Below are positions 36,097 to 45,174 of a stretch of DNA of 64,000 bases, piece after piece. The notes below the pieces were generated by a model. It saw only the letters and a program-made list of their open reading frames with translations. It had not been told where the DNA came from and searched no databases. This stretch comes from Bacteriovorax sp. BSW11_IV (GTDB taxonomy: Bacteria; Bdellovibrionota; Bacteriovoracia; Bacteriovoracales; Bacteriovoracaceae): NCBI RefSeq assembly GCF_000447755.1, contig NZ_AUNE01000010.1:62001-126000 (forward strand). The letters are read 5' to 3'. The stretch's first letter is position 1; every line of letters begins with the position of its first letter. A program made the position numbers and the translations under genes.

Positions 36097-37095
36097 TTAT
36101 GCTAAAACTTCTTTTTTAATAGTATGAGCTTGCTCTTTATCTAAACGTGCACCAAATTGTGTCACAAGAACACTGGCCGCGCTACAGGCAAGTCTTCCCG
36201 CACTCGCAAATGAATGTCCATTTGTGATGGCATAAAGAAATGAACCTGCAAAAAGATCACCCGCTCCGTTAGTGTCAATGGCCTCAACTTTATTTGTAAT
36301 GATATGAATTTCATTTTGACCATCAAAAATATAGGCACCCTTTGGACCTAAAGTAATAGCAAACGCCTTCGCCACTTTTTTAAGTTCTTTGGCCGCTTCT
36401 TCAAATGTTTTTGTATCAGTAAAGGCCAAGGCCTCACTTTCGTTACAAAAAAGAAGATCCACTCCCGTTTGTCCAAGGATCGTTTTAAAACCATCTTTAA
36501 AGTAAGAAACAATTCCTGGATCAGAAAAAGTTAGCGCAGTTTTAACACCTGTTTTCTCTGCATGGGCCTTAGCTTCAACGGCTGCTTCTAAAGAATTAGG
36601 TCCAGTTACAAGGTAGCCTTCAATATAAAGATACTTCGACTTTTCAATTTCATCATAAACAAGTTCGTTCTTAGAAAATGTCGCTGTAATACCAAGATAT
36701 GTGTTCATTGTACGATCAGCATCTGGAGTAATAAAAACCATACACTTTCCAGTTACACCTTCTTCGCGCTTATCAGTAATATTTGTATTAACGCCTTCTT
36801 TAACAAGGTCAGTATAATAGAAATCCCCTGTTTCATCAGAGGCAACTTTACAAGAATAGAAAGACTTCCCACCAAATTGAGAAACAGCAATAATTGTATT
36901 GGCGGCACTACCACCACAAGAGCGCTTGTGACCAAGTTTATCTAAATTATTAAGAAGCTCTTCTTGACGATTCTCATCCACAAGAGTCATCAATCCTTTT
37001 TCTACATTCATCTTCTGTAGAAATTCAGGTGTTACTTCAAACTCCATATCAACTAGAGCATTTCCAATTCCATAGACATCATACTTTGCCATAAA
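36097..37095 (-). CDS. PfkB-family kinase, adenosine kinase-like
   Basis: 332 residues from ATG 37095, which has AAGGA six bases upstream; the longer frame to 37218 is rejected. It contains GGSAANTI near the N-terminus and the catalytic DTNGAGDLFAGSFLY anion-hole and Asp motif near the C-terminus. Overall length and layout match ribokinase/adenosine kinase-type proteins; adenosine or another nucleoside or sugar is the likely substrate. It precedes asnS by 19 bp, so the two are probably in one transcript. Confidence 0.88.
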   Translation of the reverse strand, partial: FMAKYDVYGIGNALVDMEFEVTPEFLQKMNVEKGLMTLVDENRQEELLNNLDKLGHKRSCGGSAANTIIAVSQFGGKSFYSCKVASDETGDFYYTDLVKEGVNTNITDKREEGVTGKCMVFITPDADRTMNTYLGITATFSKNELVYDEIEKSKYLYIEGYLVTGPNSLEAAVEAKAHAEKTGVKTALTFSDPGIVSYFKDGFKTILGQTGVDLLFCNESEALAFTDTKTFEEAAKELKKVAKAFAITLGPKGAYIFDGQNEIHIITNKVEAIDTNGAGDLFAGSFLYAITNGHSFASAGRLACSAASVLVTQFGARLDKEQAHTIKKEVLA

Positions 37096-37300
37096 TAATC
37101 CTTCGCTATTGTCTAAAGAGGCCATTTTAAATCTAAATATTTGCTTTGTCACGGCACAAGGTACTGAAAACACGATCAAATCTAAAGTTTTCATTAAGCT
37201 AACCATTTGATAATACAAAATTTCCCTTTACCTTTTAAATAATTCCTATTACTTACCGATAAGAAAACAAACACACAAATCTAAATTTAGAGGATTGATT

Positions 37301-38035
37301 ATGTCATTGCAGGACTTTCTTAAAAAGAAAAATGAAAAGATTGAAAAGGCGCTAAAAACAAAAACGGAAGAGATCAAACACAACTGTGCTCACCTTCTTG
37401 AGGCCCTTAAGGAAGAAGGTCATGAAAAATATGAAGAGCTTTATAATCAATTTAAATTTCGTTATGACAAATTAAATGTACAAAGACAGAAAATTGAAAA
37501 ATTCTACGAGACACTTGTAGCAGAAATTGAAAATATTGGAAAAAATCCAATGGACATTATCGTTGATATGGAAAAACGTGCAGAAGAAGCTCTGACAAAA
37601 ACTCCTGCTGCTGATATGTACAAGGCCATCAAAAAATCGACAAAGCGTGTTGTTAGTGGGGCCATAAAAGTAAAAAAAGAAGTTAAAAAAGAAGTAGAGA
37701 AAGCTAAAAAAGAAGTAAAGAAAGAAGTTAATAAAGCTAAAATAGAAGTTGAAAAAGTTAAATCTGCTGCCAAAAGTGCTGCAAAAAAAGCAGTAAAAAA
37801 GGTTGAAAAGAAAGTTGCAAAAAAAGTAGAGAAAAAAGTTGAAAAGAAAGCAGCAAAAAAAGTTGTTAAAAAAGTTGAAAAGAAAACTGTAAAAAAAGCA
37901 GCTCCTAAAAAAGAAGCAAAAAAAGTAACAAAAAAGGCCAGTAAAAAAGTTGAAAAGAAGGCCGCCAAAAAAGTAACGAAGGCCAAAGCACCAGCGGCCA
38001 AAAAAGTCACAAAGAAAAAAGTTTCTAAAAAATAA
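37301..38035 (+). CDS. Lysine-rich histone H1-like protein
   Basis: 244 residues from ATG 37301 (GAGGA upstream). Residues 1-120 form a helical globular head. From about 122 to the end the chain is almost entirely Lys, Ala, Val and Glu in repeating KKVEKK/KKAAKK units, like eukaryotic histone H1 tails and bacterial proteins such as AlgP or chlamydial Hc1. It probably binds and compacts DNA in the nucleoid. The repeat codons are near-identical (GTTGAAAAG), so copy number may vary between strains. It is followed by a terminator. Confidence 0.8.
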   Translation: MSLQDFLKKKNEKIEKALKTKTEEIKHNCAHLLEALKEEGHEKYEELYNQFKFRYDKLNVQRQKIEKFYETLVAEIENIGKNPMDIIVDMEKRAEEALTKTPAADMYKAIKKSTKRVVSGAIKVKKEVKKEVEKAKKEVKKEVNKAKIEVEKVKSAAKSAAKKAVKKVEKKVAKKVEKKVEKKAAKKVVKKVEKKTVKKAAPKKEAKKVTKKASKKVEKKAAKKVTKAKAPAAKKVTKKKVSKK

Positions 38036-38036
38036 T

Positions 38037-38066
38037 AAAGGCCCACACAGTGGGCCTTTTTTTTTA
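38037..38066. terminator. Terminator after the histone-like gene (bidirectional)
   Basis: Stem GGCCCAC (38040-38046) / GTGGGCC (38050-38056) with loop ACA and flanking AAA/TTT, then nine T on the plus strand. On the minus strand T-rich DNA also follows, so it can serve the convergent gene. Confidence 0.9.
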
Positions 38067-38741
38067 ATTCAATTTATTTAATTCATAAACCAAACCAAGC
38101 ACGACCGAAAGAGAGTTCCCATAAAGTTCATGATGAGCTTTTCTATCAGGAAAATGTTCTTTTGAAATCACCTTCACCTTTGAAAGTTCTAGATCACTTG
38201 GAAAGACGAAATGTGAAGCGCTCACATGGCGACCAGATTGCTTTTTAGCCGAATAGGTCATCACATCAAATGAAATCCTTTTTCCAATTTCACTTTTGTC
38301 AAAATCCTCTCTTTTAACGAAGGGAATTCCAATGGCCAGCAAATTATAACTCTTCCCCTCTTGCCACTTCTTAGAAAAGGCCTCTTGCCAGGCCACGAGA
38401 TCATGTTCACCCGCATCGTTAAAAACAACGATAGGAGTGATTTCAATGATTCTTTTTCCCTTATATTCACGAATGAAACTCTCCAAAACTTTACGACCGT
38501 GATAACGGTCCATAGAAAAATCTTTTTGATCACAGCGCTTGGTCGCATTTTTGGCCAAAAGGACTTCTTTGTTGATTATAATTGTTGGAGAACTCGGCAA
38601 GGAATCTGCGCAAAAGAAAGCATCTATAATATTGATGCGAATAACTGGTGAGGCCCAAGAAGGGATATAAAATAGCAAGGGCACAAAGGCCCTTACTAAG
38701 AATTTAGTTATTTGTGTTTGGATTTGGGTCGTACTCTTCAT
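38064..38741 (-). CDS. Exported protein of unknown function
   Basis: About 225 residues. Residues 1-31 form a somewhat long signal peptide ending PSWA. It has an alternating beta/alpha feel (VIRINIIDAFFCADS, IIEITPIVVFND) with two cysteines, but I recognise no family. Its start lies 38 bp inside the end of the giant coiled-coil gene, so the two should be co-translated. Confidence 0.62.
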   Translation of the reverse strand: MKSTTQIQTQITKFLVRAFVPLLFYIPSWASPVIRINIIDAFFCADSLPSSPTIIINKEVLLAKNATKRCDQKDFSMDRYHGRKVLESFIREYKGKRIIEITPIVVFNDAGEHDLVAWQEAFSKKWQEGKSYNLLAIGIPFVKREDFDKSEIGKRISFDVMTYSAKKQSGRHVSASHFVFPSDLELSKVKVISKEHFPDRKAHHELYGNSLSVVLGLVYELNKLN

Positions 38742-41700
38742 AATCAAATGGTGCGTTCATCCCTTTTACTTTAGCAACTTTTTTATAAAGTGACTTACTG
38801 TAATCCTCAATGCGATCATCAGAATTTTTAAGTTCTTTCAACGCCGCTTTAATAAATAAAGCTCCGAAAAGTCTATTTGTAAGGGCCGTTGTAAATTCAT
38901 CTTTTAATGGTTTCCAAACTCTTGTCGCACTTGAAGTTACATAATAAAGCTCGTAGGCAAAAAGGAAAAGTCCAATTGTGTCTTTTTTAGCTTTAGTATC
39001 AACTTTCTTCATAACTTTATTGTGTAAAAGTGATGAATCATCTTTAACTTTGTTAGCAATATCCTTATCTCTTGAAAAAGTACTTCCACTTGCTAGGTAA
39101 AGTTCATTAATTCTAAGATTCTCATGAAGAGAGCGAACCATTGATCCTTGCACTAGAAGTTTCGCTTCTTCACTTAGCGCAAAGTATTCTGTTTCAGACA
39201 GACGTGAAAGCGCTGTTACGAGTTCATCGTTTGTTTTTGTAAGAACACTTGCAAGAGGCAGGAGCTCTTTTACGCGTGAGTTATCAGCAACAAGAACAAC
39301 GTTTGAATCGGCCAGTGATTTATTTAACAACTTATTTGTTAATACTGTTTGTACCGTTTTTCCTTTTGTTCCATATTTAAACGGAATTGTTTTTGAACTC
39401 TTCAGAGCTGATAAATTCCCTTGTACTCTAGACCAGTCTTTATTTTCTTCTGCAAAAATAAAAGTCGTCATTTTAGATTTAGTCATTAATGTATTAAGAG
39501 CAGCTGCTGTTCCATAAGGAAGAACAACGAGTTTCTGTCCAACTACACCATTTGTTAATACTTTAGCACTTGTTGTTCCAAGAGAAGTATCAATGACAGC
39601 AACAGTTCCAAGGCCACCAAGTTCATTGGCCATATCGAGAAGAAGTTTTGAAGACTCTTCACCGTTTGCTACAATCGCAACTTTAGAGCGAGCTTCAGCA
39701 TATGGAAGTTTGGCCATAGCGCGCATTTTACTCGGTAGACGACCAATAACAACACCATTTGTGCTTAATGTAACGTCGTAGGCCAAGGTTTCATATACAT
39801 CAGCAATATTATCTACTAATAAAGAAGCTGAATCTAGCTTAGTCGCTTTATCAAGAACAGCAATTGGCGTAAATCCTGTTTTAATTGTTCTTGGCGAAGA
39901 TGAACTCAACTCAACATTGATAGAAGATGCAATTTTCTTCGAGCTATTATTCGTCAGTGAGAGAGAGATCTTATTTTCTTTTTGGTACTCAAGCTCAGAA
40001 GCAAGAGATAATCCACTAAGAGAAACAGGGTACTCAACACTTACGTTTTTAGCATCATATCCATTTAAAACACCAGCTCCAGCATCTTTGAAGTAGCGAC
40101 CTTGAATGGCCTTCTCAAGAGTTAACGGGTAAGAAACGTAAGAAGAGATAGTCTCAGTTCGACCGATTGTACTCTCTTTTAGCTGTCCCTTTACTGCTCC
40201 CTTAACAACAACCGAAGATTTAGCAGGAATTGCAGGAAGAGCTACAACTGCTCCACCATTTAAGTGAACCTTCGCTCCTACTGCTTCTTTCTCGCCGTAG
40301 TTTGAAACTTTAACACTTACAACGAAATCTTCATTTGGCATCATGACGCTATCGTTAACACCAACACCTGTTGTTCCAACATCAGTAATGCTAGAATTTT
40401 CGTATTTTAAAACCGCACCGTTCTTATAAACACTTTCAACTTCTGCATAACGTGACTTTCTATACTTTTCAGTAACAGGTCCAATTTGCTTGTTATATGT
40501 CAATAGCTCGTGATGAGCGAATGACTGAGAACGAATGCTTTCATATACTGATGAGTAGACACTCTTATAATTAGAAGCATAAGTAGACTTATACTCTGGT
40601 GCTGTTGTATTTGGTGTTTGGGAAAATGCTGTTCGATATTTCTCAAAAGAATTTTCATAGGCCCCTGGGTATGTTCTATCATAGGCCAGTTTGTGTCCGT
40701 CACTGTATCCCTCTTTTTGGCTTTCAGGATACTTTGTCTGGAAAGCACGATCATAATTTGAATCGTATGATCTATTGTAGTTTAGATCAAACACCGGTCC
40801 AACTTGTTCACCGTAACTTGTGATAATTGAATCTTGGTAGCGAGCACGATAACCATCTTCGTAGGCCTTTCTCACAACCATTCTGTTAAATATTTTTGAA
40901 GGCTGAAATTTGTTTCCTTTATAGCCATTTGGAAAGCTTGGAATTGAACGAGCAAAAGTTCCCGCAAATTGACCACCAACAGTTAATTCTTTCAATCCTT
41001 GTGCTTCATTTTTCTTAATGGCCTCGGCCTGTCCTGCACGCTCACCAGTGGCCTTACCATCGCGATCAGCTCTTATATTACCTGCTGCAATACCTTGATT
41101 TTGTCCAATAACAGAAGCATCTGAAGCATTGGCCGCTCTCGTAGCATCTTCGGCAGAAATTCTATTTGCTGCTTGAGTATTTCCTTTTACAGTCCCATCG
41201 ATACGGCCGTTTTTCTCACCATCAACGCGAGCACTTGCCTCACCGTCTTTTAGGCCGATCTCTTGCCCAATTGTATAATCACGTCTTTGTCCTGCGCGAA
41301 CACCTTCATAGTGACCATCTCTCTCACCTTGCATTCTTCCTTCGCTTTCACCAATTCTGTAAGCAAGATCACTTCCGTCATAGCGACCATCGTCACTACC
41401 ACTAATAGCACCTTCTCTGTTAATTTTTAACACACGATCAACCAAAGACTGGCGATAGACATGTTTTCTTTGCTCAGCATGCTTTAGGGCCTGATCAACT
41501 TTCGCCAGATCATTTGCAATGCGTGAGAGTTCATTTGATCTTTGAGTAAGAACTCCTCTCAATCTGATTTTTTCTTGTTCTGAACGTGATTTTTGTTCAA
41601 CAAGTTTTTGCTTAACTTCTTTAAGATTCGCCACTCTTTTTAGAGCGCGATCTATCTTCTCATTTGCTGATACAATAAGTTTATCGTTGGCCTCAATTTT

Positions 41701-42276
41701 AGCTTTTTTCTTGGCAATTTTCTCATTATCTGCAGCGATATTTTTTGTTACATTATCAATTTTTGCATCGAGATCAGCGATCTCTTTTTTACACTCTTCA
41801 GTTGGAGTTGCACTACAAGTTGATTGAGCACTCGTTTTTTTCTCAAACAATTTTTGAAGTCTTTGTTTTTTTGCTTCAACTTCTGTTTGTAATTGTGGAA
41901 TTTCAGTCTTTAAAGAAGCCGTTTCAGTTTCACTTTTTCTTTTCAACTCTGTTTGTGCCGTAATCTGATTTTGCAGGTTCTGAATTTCAGTGGAATGAGC
42001 GGCCTGATCCTCGTCGATTTTTTTTAGGATCGCATTTTGGGCCTGAATTTGATCGCCAACGACCTTTACTTCTTTTTCTTTATCTTCGTGAACGCGCTTA
42101 ACTTGGTTATAACTTCTTTGTCTGTCATTCACAGATCTATCAAGAGAACTTAGCTCTGGATCGTCCATCAATCTAAATGTTGGTGTTCCGATGTAATCTT
42201 TTTCCCAGTTGGCCAAAACTTGTGAGCTCATGGCCCCCAGTAGCCCAACCACTGCTACGACGTGTAATTTTCCCAT
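38704..42276 (-). CDS. Giant exported protein: coiled coil, GxxxG ladder, YxxxY ladder
   Basis: About 1190 residues from ATG 42276 (GGAG upstream). Order: signal peptide 1-22 (GLLGAMSSQVLA); coiled coil to about residue 280; a stretch near 294-425 with Gly every fourth residue (GESEGRMQGERDGHYEG); a stretch near 470-595 with Tyr or Phe every fourth residue (YNRSYDSNYDRAF); a CARDB-like beta domain near 620-700 (FVVSVKVSNYGEKEAVG); and a C-terminal half with an alpha/beta domain. Four-residue periodicity is that of helices with one smooth or one aromatic face. It may be a fibre, stalk or scaffold at the cell surface or in the periplasm. The family is unknown to me. Confidence 0.75.
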   Translation of the reverse strand: MGKLHVVAVVGLLGAMSSQVLANWEKDYIGTPTFRLMDDPELSSLDRSVNDRQRSYNQVKRVHEDKEKEVKVVGDQIQAQNAILKKIDEDQAAHSTEIQNLQNQITAQTELKRKSETETASLKTEIPQLQTEVEAKKQRLQKLFEKKTSAQSTCSATPTEECKKEIADLDAKIDNVTKNIAADNEKIAKKKAKIEANDKLIVSANEKIDRALKRVANLKEVKQKLVEQKSRSEQEKIRLRGVLTQRSNELSRIANDLAKVDQALKHAEQRKHVYRQSLVDRVLKINREGAISGSDDGRYDGSDLAYRIGESEGRMQGERDGHYEGVRAGQRRDYTIGQEIGLKDGEASARVDGEKNGRIDGTVKGNTQAANRISAEDATRAANASDASVIGQNQGIAAGNIRADRDGKATGERAGQAEAIKKNEAQGLKELTVGGQFAGTFARSIPSFPNGYKGNKFQPSKIFNRMVVRKAYEDGYRARYQDSIITSYGEQVGPVFDLNYNRSYDSNYDRAFQTKYPESQKEGYSDGHKLAYDRTYPGAYENSFEKYRTAFSQTPNTTAPEYKSTYASNYKSVYSSVYESIRSQSFAHHELLTYNKQIGPVTEKYRKSRYAEVESVYKNGAVLKYENSSITDVGTTGVGVNDSVMMPNEDFVVSVKVSNYGEKEAVGAKVHLNGGAVVALPAIPAKSSVVVKGAVKGQLKESTIGRTETISSYVSYPLTLEKAIQGRYFKDAGAGVLNGYDAKNVSVEYPVSLSGLSLASELEYQKENKISLSLTNNSSKKIASSINVELSSSSPRTIKTGFTPIAVLDKATKLDSASLLVDNIADVYETLAYDVTLSTNGVVIGRLPSKMRAMAKLPYAEARSKVAIVANGEESSKLLLDMANELGGLGTVAVIDTSLGTTSAKVLTNGVVGQKLVVLPYGTAAALNTLMTKSKMTTFIFAEENKDWSRVQGNLSALKSSKTIPFKYGTKGKTVQTVLTNKLLNKSLADSNVVLVADNSRVKELLPLASVLTKTNDELVTALSRLSETEYFALSEEAKLLVQGSMVRSLHENLRINELYLASGSTFSRDKDIANKVKDDSSLLHNKVMKKVDTKAKKDTIGLFLFAYELYYVTSSATRVWKPLKDEFTTALTNRLFGALFIKAALKELKNSDDRIEDYSKSLYKKVAKVKGMNAPFDYEEYDPNPNTNN

Positions 42277-42518
42277 TCCTCTCTCCTGCGTGTTTTTTAG
42301 TGTCAAGGCGCCACCAATGTCATAATGACACTTGCAAAACGAGTCTTTTTGCAAATTTTGGTATCACTTTGAGCCGATTCATTCAGATCAGTTGATCGCT
42401 TGGGACTATAAAGGCAAAAGCTGTGCCATGACACATCAGGTCAAAAAATTACATGAGAAAAGATGTAAACAAGTAGAATTTACACAGATAAATTGAGAAA
42501 TTATCAAGATGAAAATGA

Positions 42519-42543
42519 AAAAAGGACCTAATCTAGGTCCTTA
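42519..42543 (-). terminator. Terminator containing the stop codon of the exported hydrolase
   Basis: Stem AAGGACCTA (42522-42530) / TAGGTCCTT (42534-42542). The right arm includes the TAA stop of the minus-strand gene. T-rich sequence follows on that strand. Confidence 0.82.
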
Positions 42544-43761
42544 ATAAGAAATATCAAGAAGTCTTTTATACCAACTCATTCCGCGATAACCATAATGACC
42601 ACCGGTTTCTAAGGTAATCGTTGATTCATTAGGAGCGAAATTCGATACAGGTTCATTTAAAAAATCGTTTTCAGAAGTCAAAATCCTAAAATTATCAAAG
42701 CCATTATCTCGAGCTTTTTGGGTCCAATAATTAAGGTCTCCAATCTCAGTCATCATCTCTGCCTTGGCCTCGGGTGCATAGGTTTCGAAATATTTATCGA
42801 ACGTAAAATATTTACGCCACAAAAGATGCTTGCGAGAAAATGTCCCAAGTTTGCGTCCCGGGATCTTATTTAAGTTTTTCATTTTATCGTAAAGCATAAC
42901 TGACCTTAGAAGCTCACGATGAAATCCAGCCCCAATAACGAGACTCATGGCCTTGTTTTCTTCAAACTCTGAGTCGTTTGAAATATTGGCCTCACGACAA
43001 AAAGTAATCAACTTATAAAGTGCTCTTAAAAGACTATTGTTGATAAATGGACGTGATTCACTCACCCAATGATCAAGACGTGAAATAGTCTCACCCAGTT
43101 GGTACGGAGGAGAAAGAATTGTACTATCAACGATATTCACTGGATTTTCTTCTTCACTATTTTTTGCTGCCACCATTGCGGCCAAGAAACTACCATAACT
43201 AACACCTAGAATACGAACGTCATCACCTTTAAAACCTAAGCGCTTCAAATAAGCATAAGAGTTTTTAAAAGTTTCATAGATAACATCACCTTCATAGGAC
43301 ACAGTCCCCGTAGGTTTTTTTACACCGTGACTTATGAAATCAGTTCCCCATGGATTTGGCACAGTAATGGCCACGTAGCCCTTTTTAAGGAGCAGACTCA
43401 TAAGATATCTTGCTTGGGAATCATCTAGATTGTTAAAGGCACCAGGGATAATAAAAACGATAGGTGAATTCATCACACTTTTTACATCTTCTTTGTAGGG
43501 CGTTCCTACTCTAATATCAATTTTGCCACTTTCTAAAAAAGAATTTTGAATTGAAACTTTTTCAACTTGTCCATTCATTCTCTTGTACTTAATGTCCGGC
43601 TCCATACATGTACCCACTAAAGTTGTAGCGAACATTCCTTGAAGCTGCATCGGAAAATGATCTGCATGATCATAAATATCATCGCTCCAATCAGCAAATG
43701 AATTTGATAATGCACTTGTCATCATTAAGAACAAAAATGCCCAAACTTTGCTTTTGAACAT
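42541..43761 (-). CDS. Exported alpha/beta hydrolase
   Basis: 406 residues with a signal peptide ending NSFA. The fold is visible in VFIIPGAFNNLDD (oxyanion strand), GVSYGSF (nucleophile), a Ser/Asp region TSENDFLNEP and TGGHYGYRG (catalytic His). No lid or carbohydrate-binding domain is obvious. It could be an esterase, lipase or peptidase acting outside the cytoplasm. The stop codon lies in the terminator stem. Confidence 0.75.
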   Translation of the reverse strand: MFKSKVWAFLFLMMTSALSNSFADWSDDIYDHADHFPMQLQGMFATTLVGTCMEPDIKYKRMNGQVEKVSIQNSFLESGKIDIRVGTPYKEDVKSVMNSPIVFIIPGAFNNLDDSQARYLMSLLLKKGYVAITVPNPWGTDFISHGVKKPTGTVSYEGDVIYETFKNSYAYLKRLGFKGDDVRILGVSYGSFLAAMVAAKNSEEENPVNIVDSTILSPPYQLGETISRLDHWVSESRPFINNSLLRALYKLITFCREANISNDSEFEENKAMSLVIGAGFHRELLRSVMLYDKMKNLNKIPGRKLGTFSRKHLLWRKYFTFDKYFETYAPEAKAEMMTEIGDLNYWTQKARDNGFDNFRILTSENDFLNEPVSNFAPNESTITLETGGHYGYRGMSWYKRLLDISY

Positions 43762-44021
43762 GTAAACTCCTAAAAAAAAAATTCCTTATTTCTCGTTACG
43801 GAGTATGAGTAAAATCCTTTAAACATTTTCACTGGACTAAAACCCTTGGTTTACAATATTCACAGTATCTTGCACCCTCGGGCCAAAGCTCTGACATTTT
43901 TGATCAAATTTTATTTTTCATTAAGAAGATCTCTATGTTCTTGAAACCCTTTACTAGGCACAAAACTCCACTTGAACCAAACTCGACACACCTTTAAAAC
44001 AAAAAGGACGAAGGAGAATTT

Positions 44022-44327
44022 ATGTTCAATCAACTGCTAAGAAGACCATTAAACAAAGAACAAGAAAGAGGTGTTCTTTGCTCAACTAATGAGTTTATGA
44101 CAACTATTGATATGGAAATTTTGAGTGTAGATGAAAAGACAATTCGTCTAGAGGTCAAAGATAAAAAGAAGCACTCTTTCACCGAAGTTGACTTAAGATT
44201 TTACGACCACAAAAATGTCATTCAATTTAAGGCCCTGAATCAATCCTCAGAGGATCAAATTGTTTCCATCGATATTGAAAACTTAGAAAAAAAGCAAAAG
44301 AAGTTTCTACAAAAACTTGTTAGCTGA
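44022..44327 (+). CDS. Small cytosolic protein of unknown function
   Basis: 101 residues, highly charged, no signal peptide; AAGGAG before the ATG gives a confident start. Predicted beta-rich middle (TIRLEVKDKKKHSFTEVDLRFY). The preceding 260-bp gap holds no recognisable element apart from AT-rich promoter-like DNA. The stop overlaps the RsmJ gene by 8 bp. Confidence 0.68.
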   Translation: MFNQLLRRPLNKEQERGVLCSTNEFMTTIDMEILSVDEKTIRLEVKDKKKHSFTEVDLRFYDHKNVIQFKALNQSSEDQIVSIDIENLEKKQKKFLQKLVS

Positions 44328-45081
44328 TTATATACATATCATAGCGCGTGCTTTTTCCTTTAAAGCTCGCGCTAGGCGACTTGAACACCTCCTCTTTAAT
44401 TGGTCTTTTAAGAACAACTCTTTTACTTCCAGAATTAAAAAGCTCTTCCATAAAACTATAGCTATCTTCATCGACGCCTACGACTTCATGGAAGACAACC
44501 ATTTCCTTGCGTGGCAGGGCCTTACGTTTTTCAGGGACCTTGGGATACATGGGATCGTAGTACAATGTCCATTGTGCACAGTTAAAATTCTCTTTAGAAA
44601 ATGCACCAAATTCGAGATGAAATGAATCTTTTAAAACAAGGGCCATGCTCTCATCGCTCTCACTGGCCAAGCGCAAAGCGTCTTTAAGAAGAAGATAGAC
44701 CACAGGATTTCTTTCATAGGCCCTGACCTCACAACCAAAGATCAAAAGTAACAACGAGTCCTTTCCCGTTCCACAAGTAAGGTCAATGACCTTAGGGCGT
44801 GGGTTTTTTGCACGACCCACGGCCTTAGCAAGAGGTTCACTTTTAAGTGAGTAATTGGCCTTTTTGTGATAGCGCCACTGTGAGATCCAATCAAAATTAA
44901 TTTTAAGTCCGTCCTCACCTAAATAAAAAAAACGACCCTGATCATAGTTGAGGGCCCCACTGTGATGCTGTGCTACAGTGTGAATTTCTAATGAAAATGG
45001 GAGATTGAAACCATGCAATAAAGTGAGACATTCGCTATGCGAGGCTTCATTTGTGACAAACACGTTTATAATCATACTCAT
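44320..45081 (-). CDS. rsmJ: 16S rRNA (guanine1516-N2)-methyltransferase
   Basis: Modifies G1516 of 16S rRNA using S-adenosylmethionine. Motif I is VIDLTCGTGKDSLLL, followed by the acidic YERNP loop, and the catalytic motif YYDPMYP with the conserved C-terminal SFKGKSTRYDMY. I choose ATG 45081, giving about 253 residues as in E. coli (250). The longest frame (45168) would start only six bases from the gcvP start on the other strand and is not credible. Confidence 0.88.
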   Translation of the reverse strand: MSMIINVFVTNEASHSECLTLLHGFNLPFSLEIHTVAQHHSGALNYDQGRFFYLGEDGLKINFDWISQWRYHKKANYSLKSEPLAKAVGRAKNPRPKVIDLTCGTGKDSLLLLIFGCEVRAYERNPVVYLLLKDALRLASESDESMALVLKDSFHLEFGAFSKENFNCAQWTLYYDPMYPKVPEKRKALPRKEMVVFHEVVGVDEDSYSFMEELFNSGSKRVVLKRPIKEEVFKSPSASFKGKSTRYDMYIIS

Positions 45082-45174
45082 AGGCCCATTATACTCGTGA
45101 TTAATAGTAGATAAAGCCTTTTTAAACGTGGTAAAACAAGGTGCATTTTTTACAATGAATAAGGACATCGCATC

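Noticed and set aside
37504-38046. 180-residue ORF on the minus strand, rich in Phe and Ala
   Set aside because: It is the antisense shadow of the lysine-rich repeats of the histone-like gene.
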